A DNA stretch of 64,000 nt, from NCBI GenBank assembly GCA_022497145.1, contig MU385970.1, forward strand, positions 23,218 to 87,217. Direction: 5' to 3'. A program made the position numbers and the translations under genes. Source of the DNA: Rostrohypoxylon terebratum (lineage: Eukaryota > Ascomycota > Sordariomycetes > Xylariales > Hypoxylaceae). The first letter of the stretch is position 1; the number at the start of each line of letters is the position of its first letter. This document shows, piece by piece, positions 47,447-59,721 of the stretch. The notes beneath the pieces were generated by a model. It searched no databases. It was given only the letters and a program-made list of their open reading frames with translations, and was not told the origin of the DNA.

Positions 47447-49215
47447 TTATCCAAATTGCTTGTTCTCAATCCATTTTCTCTCTTCTAACCACGAACCCAC
47501 TTCACGACTTCTCGCGTCGAGTCTTGCTTTGAAACCTGCGCACCACTGACGTTCCAGGTCGCTTTCTACAAAACGTCCGATGCTATTGTAGAACGAGCTC
47601 ACTAGAAAGAATGGCGCAGCTAAGAGGTCTGGCTGTCCCGTCGTTTGGAGGGTAAAGTCTAAGCTTCGGCACAGGTTCGCTGCGACCACCCTAGTCTGGC
47701 ATGGTTGATACTTCCTGGGATCTACGCCGGGCGGTATGTCACACATGCTTGGAATCGACGTATCATCGCTTCCTGGTTCGAAAATGGCCTCTATGAGCGC
47801 ATATGTGCACTGATGGAAACTGATGAGGACGCCCCAATAGCAGACGTGCACTAATCCCATCAACGGTGAGAGAAAGTTGAACGCGTCTAAAAAGGGCACT
47901 TGAGCACCACTAGCTGTTGCGTCCGCCACCCAGTAAAGGGGAGACCCTTGCTCGTCAACTCGTTGGTGCACCATGCTGTACCAGATGTCAAATTGCCTCT
48001 CGATATTGATGCAGCTGATTAAAAGGTCCTTGGCTTTCGAACGGCGAGCCCCACTCGCCTCCATTGCTGTAACACGGTCCGCTCGCGAGAATATCGACGG
48101 CAAAAGGACCACTATGTCGAGGAGATCGTCAAGCGGTGTCCTCGGATGACGTTCCCAGGGCACGACCGTCCATTCTGGAGAACACAGAAACGTCGGCTGG
48201 CGGTCTAGTAATGCGGCCCAAATCTACCGTTACGATTAGTTGTTGGTTACGTCAACATTAATGATGCACTTACAGCATTTGGTCGATAGACTCTAGCGAA
48301 GAAATGATGCTCTGGGAAGGACTGATACGCCCCAGGACCCGGTCCACGGATTCTATCGTTCAGAGCAGCAGGACTTTTCCATGGCGGCTCATTGCTATAA
48401 ACGGCCGACGAATTTTGCTAAAACCATAGTTCAGCAATCTGAGAAACAGTATTACACGATCACTATCAACGCACCTCGTATAAAAATAGGCAGAGCCCCT
48501 CTGAGTTGCCGTTAGGTGATTGCCTAACATTGCTTTTAGGTGGTAGGTAGATGAGACATCGCGCCTTCATGCTAAAAGGGTCGTAATTAAATGTCGGGCT
48601 AGCATCCAGAGCCCGAGGGCTACCCAAGGACAACGTCACTTCATTTCTCCGCGCCGATCCACTTCCGAGCCTAATCGCAGAACTGAGGTCTGTCTGAAGA
48701 GCAACAAATCGAACGCGATGTGACCCGGCGGCGGACGATAACGACACCACGTCCATCCATGCTGGCTGCCACGGCTCGGTTGCTATGAAATTTAGTTTCT
48801 CTACTTGTCGGGCCTCGGTAACTTTAGACTTCTTGCTACTCGGCTGGTTCCGCGGCGGATGGGACGAACATCTCCCTTTATCGTCTGGAGTACCAACGAT
48901 GAAAACAGTCTAATTCGTATTCAATTAGCCATCGTACAGATCTCTAGTTGAAGCGGCGACGATAAATGAAAATTGAATATAAGTCCGCGGATCAAGTAGG
49001 GAAAGTTAATGATGACCACTTCTCAATAGCAAGCTTTTTCTGGATCGATTCACTTCCAGTGAATTAGGAAACAAGCTACTAACCTCTCTTTCGTATCCGC
49101 CACATTCGCGACCATAGTCCGTACATTTCTTACAGAACGGCCTTCCATTGTCGCATGCGACTCGCCTAGCTCGACAGGTATTACACCCTTTATATTTTCC
49201 AGGGACACCGACCAT
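47447..49215 (-). CDS. Zn(II)2Cys6 fungal-specific transcription factor
   Basis: Minus strand, four exons: 49215-49084, 48909-48475, 48417-48274 and 48223-47447, all joined in phase 0, giving 495 aa. Residues 11-38 form the zinc binuclear cluster: C-x2-C-x6-C-x6-C-x2-C-x6-C (CNTCRARRVACDNGRPFCKKC and so on), then GGYERE and, after the first intron, TVFIVGTP. A Lys-rich linker follows, then a long regulatory region with helical, Leu/Phe-rich content (for example SIFSRADRV, NIERQFDIWYSMVHQRV, LMGLVHVCYWGVLISFHQC), as in the DUF3468-like middle domain of many fungal Zn2Cys6 proteins. It probably binds CGG-containing DNA in the nucleus. Target genes are unknown; there is no adjacent metabolic cluster. 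Exon 1 holds exactly the zinc cluster and the first intron (174 nt) is the longest of the gene. Length is within the usual range. Confidence 0.88.
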
Positions 49216-52200
49216 TTTGAATATTCGATCCTATTAGACGTGTGAGAAAGCTAGATGTTACGTCGTATCACGCATATTTGATTTCGGCGGTTAGAACTAT
49301 GGAATGACTGACCCGTCAGATGGGTACGATCATATAAAATCCTGCGCGATACGTCTTTATGATGAGTCGATCTCGAATGTAGGACTCGAGGCGGGCTTCG
49401 TGGTATATAAGGAATTCGAAGTGAAGAACCCGATCGGTCGAGGATGACGATTGATATTTAAGACGAATTATACCGACTATTTTGTGCGAAACGGCTTCGT
49501 CCCGACTTCTACAAACGATTCATGCATCCAAGCTGCACATATACCTGCCCCTCTCTCTATATATATTTATATATCACGCGGAACAACTCATTATAGACAG
49601 GAAGGGACAAGTATAGTAACACCAAACAGTTTCTCTCCCAAGATCGCCAAGGTCCTGGTAAATGGCTGCAGGATGTACACTACTCCTACGCTTGTAGGAG
49701 ATTGTTAGCATGACGAGTACGTGACAAAATGAAACCAAATCTAGGCAGGAAAGGAATTGCTATGTATCTCTCGACATCCACATGGTTAGCGGTACCTACA
49801 ATCCTGCCGTGCGGAATTTTATTCGTCCCTTTGAGTGGCCTAGGGTGCTTCGTCTGGCGTCTGGGGTAACACGAAGTATGGCCGTGGTCAAGAGTCGAAA
49901 GAAGGGGAGGGGTCAGTTTTGCAAGCTAGCAGGCCGCATCGCTGACATCCATGGAACACATAGAATACATGGAATACATGGGTAACTGGAGGGGAGTTTG
50001 CCCGTCTCGGCGCCCTGTAGGGCTGTGTAGAACAGGGGGAATGGAACCGAAAATTTCCCACCGCATCCATCGATCATCGATGTACCTGGTACATACATAT
50101 CCGTAAGGGTACATTACGGATCCGAGAACGAAATGGCGGGTTTGCTGCGGGTTATGTGGGTCCCGGGAGGCGCATGGCGATTGGATTGCTTTTAGACTTT
50201 ACGATCATTCTGAAGCTTGACTCGACAACTCAAGATGATGAAGCTACAAAGTGCGATTCTTGTGCGACCACAAATTGGAGAAAGCTTTCCCAACTATTCG
50301 TTACGAGAGATTGTTGCTTTGTAAGCACCAATGCTTTTCACCCCGAGCGTTCGTTATCCCTTATCACCAATGTCGCTTCGGCATTTCAAGAGCAGGCGCA
50401 TCTGGTAGCGATGCTGTCGCCTATGCGTGGGAGCCATGCCTTTCGCTTGTTATCCCGAGCAGCAGAAGCTACTTACCCCGGATGATATGGTTGTTCCCCG
50501 GCGGAACGACAAGACAGCAAATCTGGCCGACTTGACGGATCAAATTGGATCGAATTAATGCTTGGCGATGAAACGAGTTTCCAAAAATATTTCGAAACAC
50601 AGACATCTCGTCGTAGCACTGTTGCTCTCCGTGGCGTCTGTTTCGACATCAAGCGTAGGGCTACGATCAGCCTCGCAAACCTGCCCTGCCCTGCCCTGTC
50701 TGCCTGCCAGACTTACCGTCGATATCACGGACCAAGCATCTGGTAGCTCATCTGGTAGCTATGACCTAAAGCTAGGATAGGTGGATCTCTCGGGTTACAG
50801 GGGTTTACGTATTATACGCAGTAGGCGCCATGGCCATGTCGCTCGTGTCACCCACACCTCTCGATCTACTTCGACCCATCGTGTCCGGTTACACTACGTG
50901 ATGCACGTGGCATCTTGCTCGGAGATGGCTTGATCCAACGGCATGGCAGATGCGAAGAACATTTCGAAGGAAGCAGAAGAAGCTTCGCTAAAGTCTGCCA
51001 GGTTACCAGCCACGGCATAGAGACGCAGGACCGACGTTGGTTCGAGTGGAATTCTCTCAGGCCTTAAATCGTCATTGCCAAAATCGCGGGCCTTGGTCTT
51101 CCGACGCCGCGATTACGCATCAAATATCATCGTGGATTGCTACAAGAAGACTAGCCTAGACTTCATGCGCCTTTGGTCCTTCAAATAGCTGTATCGGCCA
51201 ATCTGGAGTCTGACTCTCAGGTCGATCCACGCAGCTTACTTAGTGGGGAAGCTCTCTCGACACCGCTTAGCGGTTCTAATTCTTGTGGCAACTACTATGC
51301 CTGCGTGTCTCAGGCGTCGATAGCTAATTACAATTTCTGAAGAAATGAGCTTGTTAAACGTTACTATCATCATAACTTCGCTACTATTGCCTTGTGGATC
51401 TTACCGCGGCTACCGCACCCTTCCAGCAGGCTTCTGAGGGGTTCTAGCTTGGGAACTTTTGGAGCTTTATGAATATTACGATTTTGGCGACTTCGAACTC
51501 GGACCACGGCATCGAACGATTCGCTTACCCCCAATTCAATATCAGGGCTGTGGTCGGAGGCTCGGCAGCCAGCACAGCTACGCTGCGCGCATTAAATGAG
51601 TACAGGGTACATCTGACTATTAGACCTCTACTATATTACAGATCTGTTCGCTTGGAGGTACCCTTTTCTGTTCAATTTCGGGCTTACTATGTTTTTAAAG
51701 TGCTCTACCAGCATATACAAGATTGCATGCCACAAGCTGAAGTATTTCATGCATTCATAGCGGCAACGTTTATCCATCCTTCGGCACGTTTAGTTGGTCC
51801 GGGGATCCACGTCAACTATTTGAAAATCCATCCCGCGATATAGATGACCTATTATATCATGACATTGAAATAAGAGGGCATAAGAGCGAAGAGACTACGG
51901 GTGTCAGAAAAAGGCTTGTAAGTCAAGAAAGCGAGTTCGTAATTCACCCATCCTCAATTCCTGCGTCTTCCGAATAGGAACACGGGATCCATTATGAACC
52001 TTCTACTTTACCAAGTTGCAGTTGCGAAAAGCAGAACCTGAGCGAAAGTTCTACCAAATCAAATGACGCTCGTCGCTCCGTGAGTCGTCAAATCACAAAT
52101 TGTAGAAGTAGGGCAGTAAAATACCATCGGACCGATCTAAAAGCACGTGGATACGATGTCTAGGACTCAAAAAGACCCTCGTGATCGGCGCAAACAAGCA

Positions 52201-55200
52201 CAGGTCGAACAATTGAAGAACTCGATCGGCGTTAGGGGGGTAGGAAACAATACGAGTGTATTTTGAATCGGCCGTGACCTACAGAAATTGGCAAGCCAAT
52301 TACCGCAGTATTAGTGATCGATCTAGCCTAAGCCATCATGATGAACACCATGAGCCAGTGTGCCAACTGGACGCCACAATGGTCGAGGGGGATTGGCTAG
52401 GCAGCCTCAAAACCAGGTCCGGCCGGCAATTGGACAGTCCGGGGCTGACCATGACATTCTGCACTCTGTTTGGTCCAAAGTCAAGCCACTTATGGAAGCG
52501 TTCGTCCATAATGCTTCGCTAAAGAGTCGGCGATTATGAGTGGCTATCATTAGGTAGAGATGGAATGCAGAATCCAGAATGACTAGGTTCTGGGAATATT
52601 TCCGCCCTCCCTGGTCGACAGGTCCTATGTACCAAGCATCGTATACTTATTATCTGTCAGTCTTATATAACCAAGTACGAACGACTTTCTACGATCTTGA
52701 AAAAGACTTGTCGTGTAATTGAATGTCTTAAAAAGTGTGTCTAAGGCAAGCCACAACCTTAAAAAGACCAACGCCATGGTGCTGGATGTTTCATAGCCGG
52801 AGCGATAATCAAATAGGTACAGAATTGAATACGTAGGATGATGGAGGTATGGTGGCCCGTGGGTAGTGTAGTGTATACCAAGGCGTGTGTGGTAATTGGC
52901 GTGCGCAGCGCGGAAGGACTTCAGCCCCCGGTCCCGAAGGTACTCGCAGAACCCCAAAAGATTCCTTTGTGGGCGGGCTCGGGAGCGGGAGGGATAGACG
53001 CGAGTTCGCGAGCTTGTTGAACAGTTCATAATCATACAAAGGATCTCGAGGGGGATCTAGCGCCGAAATGGTTATCTAGGCGCATGTTAGGCGCTGTGAG
53101 ACTCGATGGGTTGTACAATGAGTTGCTCAGGTGTGGTACAATACGGATATCGATTCTGTACCGACTCCAGTGTCAGTGTCAGTGTCAGTGTGTGTGTGTG
53201 TGTGTGTGCTGACATCTGGACATCTAGATTCTAGGCCCTAGGGTCCTCTCGTTCCCAATTCTGACTCTCGCTCATTTCCTCCTTGGCACGGGTGGGTACC
53301 GGAACCGAGAGGATCGCCGAAGAGGCTGCTTGTAAATGCTTGTGGCTGGATCGTTTCCGACCTCTGATTCGATAAGATCGAAACTTGTATGTAAGTACCT
53401 AAAATTTAAATACGTACATACGTTAGGCAGGCAGGTAGGTACCAATTGGTCGATTCCTCAAGTGCTTTTCTTATCGCCTCCAGCTTCTTTCCCTGTAGAT
53501 ATGACGGTTACACAAACCTTCCACGCGACGCAGGATTCGGCATAATGCCGCGGTTGTCTGGTACTACCTTACCACCTTACCACCTCGCCAAAAGGTCAAA
53601 AAGTCAAAAAGTCAAAGATGCGTTAACAATTTCTCCACCAATTTGCAATCTGTGCAACCCAAATAAGACAGAGATGGTCCATATGCTACCGGGTATACCT
53701 GGCCTATAATGGGGTTGCCTTATGATTAGTCTATCAATTGCGAGATGTTTATTTTTATTCTCCTTATCATAGTTTTTTTTAACACTCCTCTCCTCATTTC
53801 ATTTCATTCTATTCCATTCCATATTATTCATGAACCAGGAATCTCTATTTTCGGCTTCTCATTTGCGACTTCTCCTCATTTCCTCCCACTCAGCTGCGTA
53901 AGGATTGGTCCGCTCCGGCGTTCACATTCGCATGCTCAACAACTCAACTGAATCCTTTTGTGCAACCCTCACAGCCCGAACTTGCCAGCTCTCCGCATAC
54001 GATGGCGTCAATAGTAGGATGGAACCAAGACCTTGCCTGGTTACACAAGCCATTCTTAATCTCCTTATTACTATCGTGTAACTGGTCCGCGCCGCAGGAC
54101 AGGTCCTTTAGTCATCTAGGAAAGACACTTGCGTCTGTGGCCTTGTGACTTTTCCACCCAAAAAAAAAAAGCGTCGTGCTCGACCGTTTCAATTAGAAAC
54201 TAGGCGTCCAGATCAGCCTTGCCCAAATTAACCTTCGTCACCCATATCGTCGACGCCATGTCCGTGGTGAGATATCTCGTACCAAAGCTTAGATAGGATG
54301 CCAAGAATGACGAATGGAGGCAAAGGAAGTAGCAATTAGAGTCGCAGTTTCCTGTCCCTTTTTGTCGATAAGTGCTACGTGTCTGCGGGTGAGTACCTAC
54401 TACGTACCTACTACCTAGCAAAGTGGGGTTCTAGTCATCCCGGTCGTTTCCCCATCCTGCCCATCATGGATGGGAGGTTGTCGATTGTCGGCTCCGGTGT
54501 TCGGGGCAGCATCTAACTCCGGAAAGTAACACTACACTACTGTACATACTCCAGGGCTGTACTAGGTAGGCTGTAGCTACTGTAGCTGCTATCAGCTGCC
54601 GAGAGCTATCACCTATATCACCTACATCACCTACGTACATCACCTACATCATATCACCTCCAGGGCTACATGCCTGAAATGTAGGTATCGTAAGATCCAA
54701 TCCAGCCAATCTTCGGTCCGTGTCCCTGCCCCACATGCCGAACATCTGCACGGGCTTTTAGCATTTGATGCGCTTAACAATGATAGTATTATTAACCATT
54801 AATTAACCAGGCGAACTGAGAGCACGGCGGCCACAAGAACAAAAAAAAATGCGCAATCGCCGTTGTGCCGTGTTCCATATAGTCCTTGTGGCATTTCAAT
54901 ATTTCACCCATACATCGATCGTTACACGCCTACTTGGGCGCAGACCAAGCTGCCAAGTTGGTATGGTTAGACTGAAGCTAGTACAGCATAAGATCCATGA
55001 ATATTGATGGCGGTGGCTGACTTAAGATTGTACCTACCTCTCAAAGGTACAATCGTATGGATGACAGGTATCTTATACATCGTTTACAATTTCTGTCCAT
55101 GGCGTCGCACTAACATTGGCGTTAATTACACAAAATCGTCACTGAAATCCGGGCACCTGGCTCCGGTCTCGTAACCCCTGCGGCACCTTTAAATCTACTA

Positions 55201-58200
55201 CGTCGTACGTCTGCCACGCGACTCCCCAGACCTTCTAAGTCCAGTCGGATGGTCCCATTCTAAATTCCGAAAATCCGAAAGTCTTATTCTTTTCTAACCC
55301 GACTAAAGCCCATTGTACATAGATCCTGTAAGGCAGACAGGTATAATCAGACTCGGATGCCCTATTTTTTTTCAGTCACCTAAGCCTTGACCGCTAAGTC
55401 TACACGAAAGAAAAAAAACAAGTTTAGGTCCAGATCTTACCTAACTATGCCTTTAGGCGATGACCCATCTGGATAGCTGACTTGTCTGCAGGTCAGCTAC
55501 CATTCCTCCAGCCGTATCATAAGCTTACGACTAGATGAGGTGGGTTCATTGAGCACAAAACCTATCACCAGCAGGTAACAGCGAATACCCCACCGACGTA
55601 GCTAATCGTGGAGTGTTTCGATATCACGCTCGTCCTATTTTCATATGGCTTGAACTCCAAATTTACAATACGACGCGCAGCTGGAATTGCCGGCATAATT
55701 AGGTATCTAGTACTCGCTCAGACAGTGAGCAACGTTACTTGATTGTTCCAGGGAAAAGACGCCGAGCAGCCGCTTGTGATTACTTGGTGAATTTCGACTG
55801 GTGGTTCGAGCGATGAATGTCACAGCACAGCACATTACAGCTCAGCTCCTTATTCCCGCCCCGGACTCGGCACTCAGCCTCAAGATCTTGGGGAAACCGA
55901 ACTCCGATGGTGTTTAGGTATGGGTAGGTATGTGCGAATCTCCAGCTAATGGCACTTAATCATTTCGGGGACCTCACAATAATTGGCAAGTGGGAATAAG
56001 CTGCCCATGTCAAATGTCAGGTACCATTTTCACAAAAGTTGCCTCTAGTTTACCCATGAGGTTCAACTAACTTCCAATACAGATTCGGCCTGGATCTCTC
56101 GGTTCGCTAGCCGAGAATCTGAATCGGGATTTGCTAAGCCACTTAGCTTTGCTTACTCGCCTTTGGCCTCCCTTAACGATGGTCACCCGTTAACCAAGGT
56201 AGATGGGCCGATGGTTGCATACGGCACAGAGGTGGGACTATGCCGAAATCTACATACGGGGGAACGGAAACCAGCAATTTTCCAGGTCCGGCGGGACTAT
56301 ATCGAACCGTTCACCCCACCTCGATAGTTTCAAGTCGGCCCTAAACCTTTACCTCTAAGGCCTCTTTGAGGCGCGCAAGAGCCCTGGACGTGAGACCCTT
56401 GAGGGCTGGATGCTCGAACAAGAAGGACCCTTCCCGTCTGAGCCAGTTATAGAATATCATCCAAATCTTTATTTCCTAACTCGGGCGCTCGTATTCAACT
56501 CAACCCCAGTCCACCTAATCCGAAAGAGATATCCCACTTTAATATACGTAATTGGGGTTCATCGAATAGATACAGTTTCTCCAGTATCGCTTCTCATACA
56601 AACCTAAGTATCTCTTAGAGAAACGTCGGCGTTTTTAACCTCGTTGTCGCCAATAATGTACGGATGTCGCTGCTAAACATTGCTAGCGCTTTTGTTGTTA
56701 ATTCGCAAGCGCATTTCCTTATCCGCAATAATAAGTCTAGATACAAGGGTTTAAAGCGGCAGTATGGTATACGCTAAGCCGCATCCCCAAGGGGTAACTT
56801 GTCCAAAAGATACTTAGCTTTGTATGGGGAACTGTACTCTGAAGCAGGTATCCACAAGATTAGCCCCGATCACGTATAGTACCGTGAGATATCCGTCCGT
56901 GTGCTAACATAGCTGGTGTTCATCCGCTTGAACAGGCCGTTCACCTAGATGACAAATCCTAAGCTAATCGGCGTTTTATTGTCTGCAGTCCTCGCATATC
57001 TCCGATCATATTTTGATGTGGGGTTGGGATCGTCCGGGTTGCTATATCCACTCCGTGCCGCCGTCCACCTCGTTGAATTTTGGAGTCGTGGGCTAGCTGA
57101 GCCTCGTAACTCCGGTGGCATCATTATTGGTGGTGTCGTCAACGACGTGGTGCCATCCTATTGGAAACCACGGGAAACCAAGGAAAATGATACGATATAT
57201 TTTCGTTGTATCAAGCTTATACTTACTCGTTCTGCTACATACCCAAGCAGTGTAACATACGCGTAAAAATGCAACTCTAATTGACTTCTTGATTGAGTAG
57301 GTAAGTGACCGGGATGAGTCATCCGACAGAATATGATTGATCGAAATTATCATGGCAGCCTAGAAAACATTCATCAACCATTACCCCTTAATGGTTTTAA
57401 TTTCAAGGTTGATATTCAGGGGCTATAATTCCTACTATAAGGCGCGGATCATCTTGTTATTGACGGTTTAATAACTGAATAACCCATACTCGGCTCCAAT
57501 GTAGCTAGGTGACGATAGCACGCCGAAGAAGGAAATAAGTTTCGAATATCATATGGTTCGTGGCGTCTCGTTTCATTTCATTTCAGGGTTGACATGCTAA
57601 ATCTAGGTGCCTAAACCTCCAACAATTCTAACCCCGATTCGATTTTACAGGGTCATTTAGATCTTTGCTCGTATGTCAACCAACGAGAACACAATCTCTT
57701 CTAACAGGACAAGGCTACAATTTGTTAAGCCCCCTTTCAAAATTCAGCCAAAGATCAATATCATTTTCCTACGCGATGTCTCGTGGGTGATTACAAACTC
57801 TCCTTACTGAGTACTCGTCAAACTAAATCGCTTTTCTAGGTACCCGCCACTTCTAAGATTCTTGAGACGTCTACGTTTACCTAGGACCTAGGTATCTAAT
57901 TAGTAATTGTAAATGACCTATGACGCGGCTAAAGTCGTGCGAAGTTTTGAGAGTATATTGTAAAATCCACTACTCATCACATGGTAGGTTCAATTATGAA
58001 TTCAGAAAAACGTAGTCACTTCATTTGTCTACCTATCTTGATCCCAACAGTAAGATCTTTCAATGAGTCTTGAAGTCACTAGGTTTACTTTCAAATTGAA
58101 GTCATTGCCCTTTTCGATAGCTTTCATACTTCGTGTAACCCGATGTTATCTCCTTTATCCCGTAGAGAATTATCTGGACTTTTTTTTCAAAACAGTTATA

Positions 58201-59106
58201 CAATCTCGCAAACTTGGAAACAAGTAACAAGCTTGAGGCGAAACATGCGTAACATTCTCGAGATATAGTATATCTAGGAAAAAAAAAACCCCCAAATTTG
58301 ACCAAGGCTATCTCCTTTCCCGCCAGAAGGCGGAAGTAAGGGCCTGAGAAATACCTAATAATGATATTGCGCAAGGTTTAAACCACTTCTTGACAGTATA
58401 CATATCTATGCCCCCCCCCCCTTTCTATTCATTTGAGACCGAACAATAACAAGTCTCTTTCCTTAAGTACTAGGTATGCTCACTATCGCAGTCTTTGCCT
58501 AAACTCGCATGAACCGATCCTCGATCTCCTGACCGACTCTAATTAGACCTCCGGTAGCTGATATTCGACTGCTAATTACTCATGAGTGTCACGATACAAA
58601 CCTAAGGGCTAGAAAACAAGCAACTTCTCCGTAGATCGGTTCCAGCTCTGTTGGAATGCTTGACAATGAGGATGGCTTTAGTATTTCCCATAGAAGATTC
58701 CAAGACATGAGTCTAGGGCACGAGGTAAGCAACATGTCACTAATATCAAAGACTTCGAGGCGGGAGAATAGGACTAATATTAAGAATGGCAAAGCCAGGT
58801 AAAGAACGGACACTATACTACTTTTGACTCTTTTTCTGAATTTTTCCTTGTGATATCCTACTTCAAAACCTCAAACCTCCTCTGATTGAATACCATTGCC
58901 TGCGATGGTCGTATTTCTCCAAATCGTCTCCGTCTTTTCCACATCAACCATTTCCTCCGCCGAATTCCTATCGAGAAAGCGTCAAGTGCTCATAGTTGCC
59001 GTCCACCATCATCGGTATGTTGTCGTACTCATCAGGTCGTGACTGAGAATGGAAATGATGGGGGGGCGGCTTAAGCTTCCGCTCCTTCGTCCGTGCTGCC
59101 GGTCCC
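49216..59106. other. 9.9-kb region without a recognisable gene
   Basis: Open frames here are all short (at most about 136 codons) and lack domain-like content or plausible splicing partners. A small ATG frame at 52156 starts with a basic, Arg/Gln-rich stretch but stops within about 40 codons. Simple repeats and poly-A/T tracts occur, and CCTAGG-type words are seen near 57880-57892. Parts at about 55.9-57.3 kb look like worn unique or repeated DNA, but I can show no transposon protein. Confidence 0.5.
53169..53208. repeat. Compound (AGTGTC)n(TG)n microsatellite
   Basis: Three AGTGTC units pass directly into about ten TG dinucleotides. It is non-coding. Confidence 0.85.
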
Positions 59107-59721
59107 TTAGTTGGAGGGAGGGTGGGGCCTCTGGGTGGGAGGAGGAGGAGGAGGAGCGTTGCGAGCGTGAGCTGGGGGAGGGGTCTGCCTCTGAGGGGGA
59201 GGCGACTGGTGGTTGGGGGGAGGCGACTGGTTGTTGTGAGGGGGAGGAGACTGAGTGTCGTGAGGGGGAGCGTCCCGAGCAGCCGGCGGGTGCGGCCTGT
59301 TAGCAGGTGGGGGCGGCGTGTTGGTGTGAGGCGGCGGTGGGGGCTGAGCGCGGGCCTCCGGTGGGTGAGGACGGTCAGTGTGAGCCGGAGGGGTGTGAGC
59401 CGGGGGAGGCGGTGGGGGAGGAGCGTTCCTAGCCTCAGGAGGGTGAGGCCTATCGGTGTGGGGAGGCAGAGGGGTGTGAGCCGGAGGAGGAGGAGGTGGT
59501 GGTGGGGCACCACGGCGAGCGTGAGGGGGCTGGCCCTGAGCCGGAGGAGGCGGGTGCGGGTGCGGGACAGGGCTTTCGTGAGCCGGAGGAGGGCGGTCTT
59601 CCCGTCTCATTGCCGGAGGATGCGGGGGAAGAGGGCTCTTGGTCGGTCTCGGCGGGTGGTCAGCCGGCATGGCGACTGCCATGGAGACAAGGAGGGTTGT
59701 TGCGATGGCGGAGAACTTCAT
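59107..59721 (-). CDS. Secreted proline-rich repeat protein
   Basis: Single exon of 204 aa starting with a clear signal peptide (MKFSAIATTLLVSMAVAMPA). The mature part is dominated by Pro, His, Ala and Arg. A unit of about 25 residues recurs: HTDRPHPPEAR at 88-98 and 114-124, NRPHPPAAR at 141-149, each followed by a poly-Pro run and then H-T-N/P-x-P. Dibasic RR pairs at 39-40 and 69-70 could be Kex2 sites. There is no Cys, no membrane segment and no GPI-like C-terminus. It may be a cell-wall or extracellular protein, or a precursor cut into peptides; the sequence does not decide. The antisense strand also stays open for 212 codons, but its product is Arg/Gly/Trp-rich without a signal peptide and follows from the repeat composition. 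The minus frame is preferred because of the signal peptide. Confidence 0.75.
   Translation of the reverse strand: MKFSAIATTLLVSMAVAMPADHPPRPTKSPLPPHPPAMRREDRPPPAHESPVPHPHPPPPAQGQPPHARRGAPPPPPPPPAHTPLPPHTDRPHPPEARNAPPPPPPPAHTPPAHTDRPHPPEARAQPPPPPHTNTPPPPANRPHPPAARDAPPHDTQSPPPHNNQSPPPNHQSPPPQRQTPPPAHARNAPPPPPPTQRPHPPSN

Noticed and set aside
51469..51843. 124-aa plus-strand frame with ATG
   Set aside because: No motif, no signal peptide, no plausible exon partner and it lies in a region of otherwise broken frames.
52156..52265. Short basic frame resembling the start of a bZIP protein
   Set aside because: It stops within about 40 codons, and I found no splice join leading to a leucine zipper or further coding sequence.
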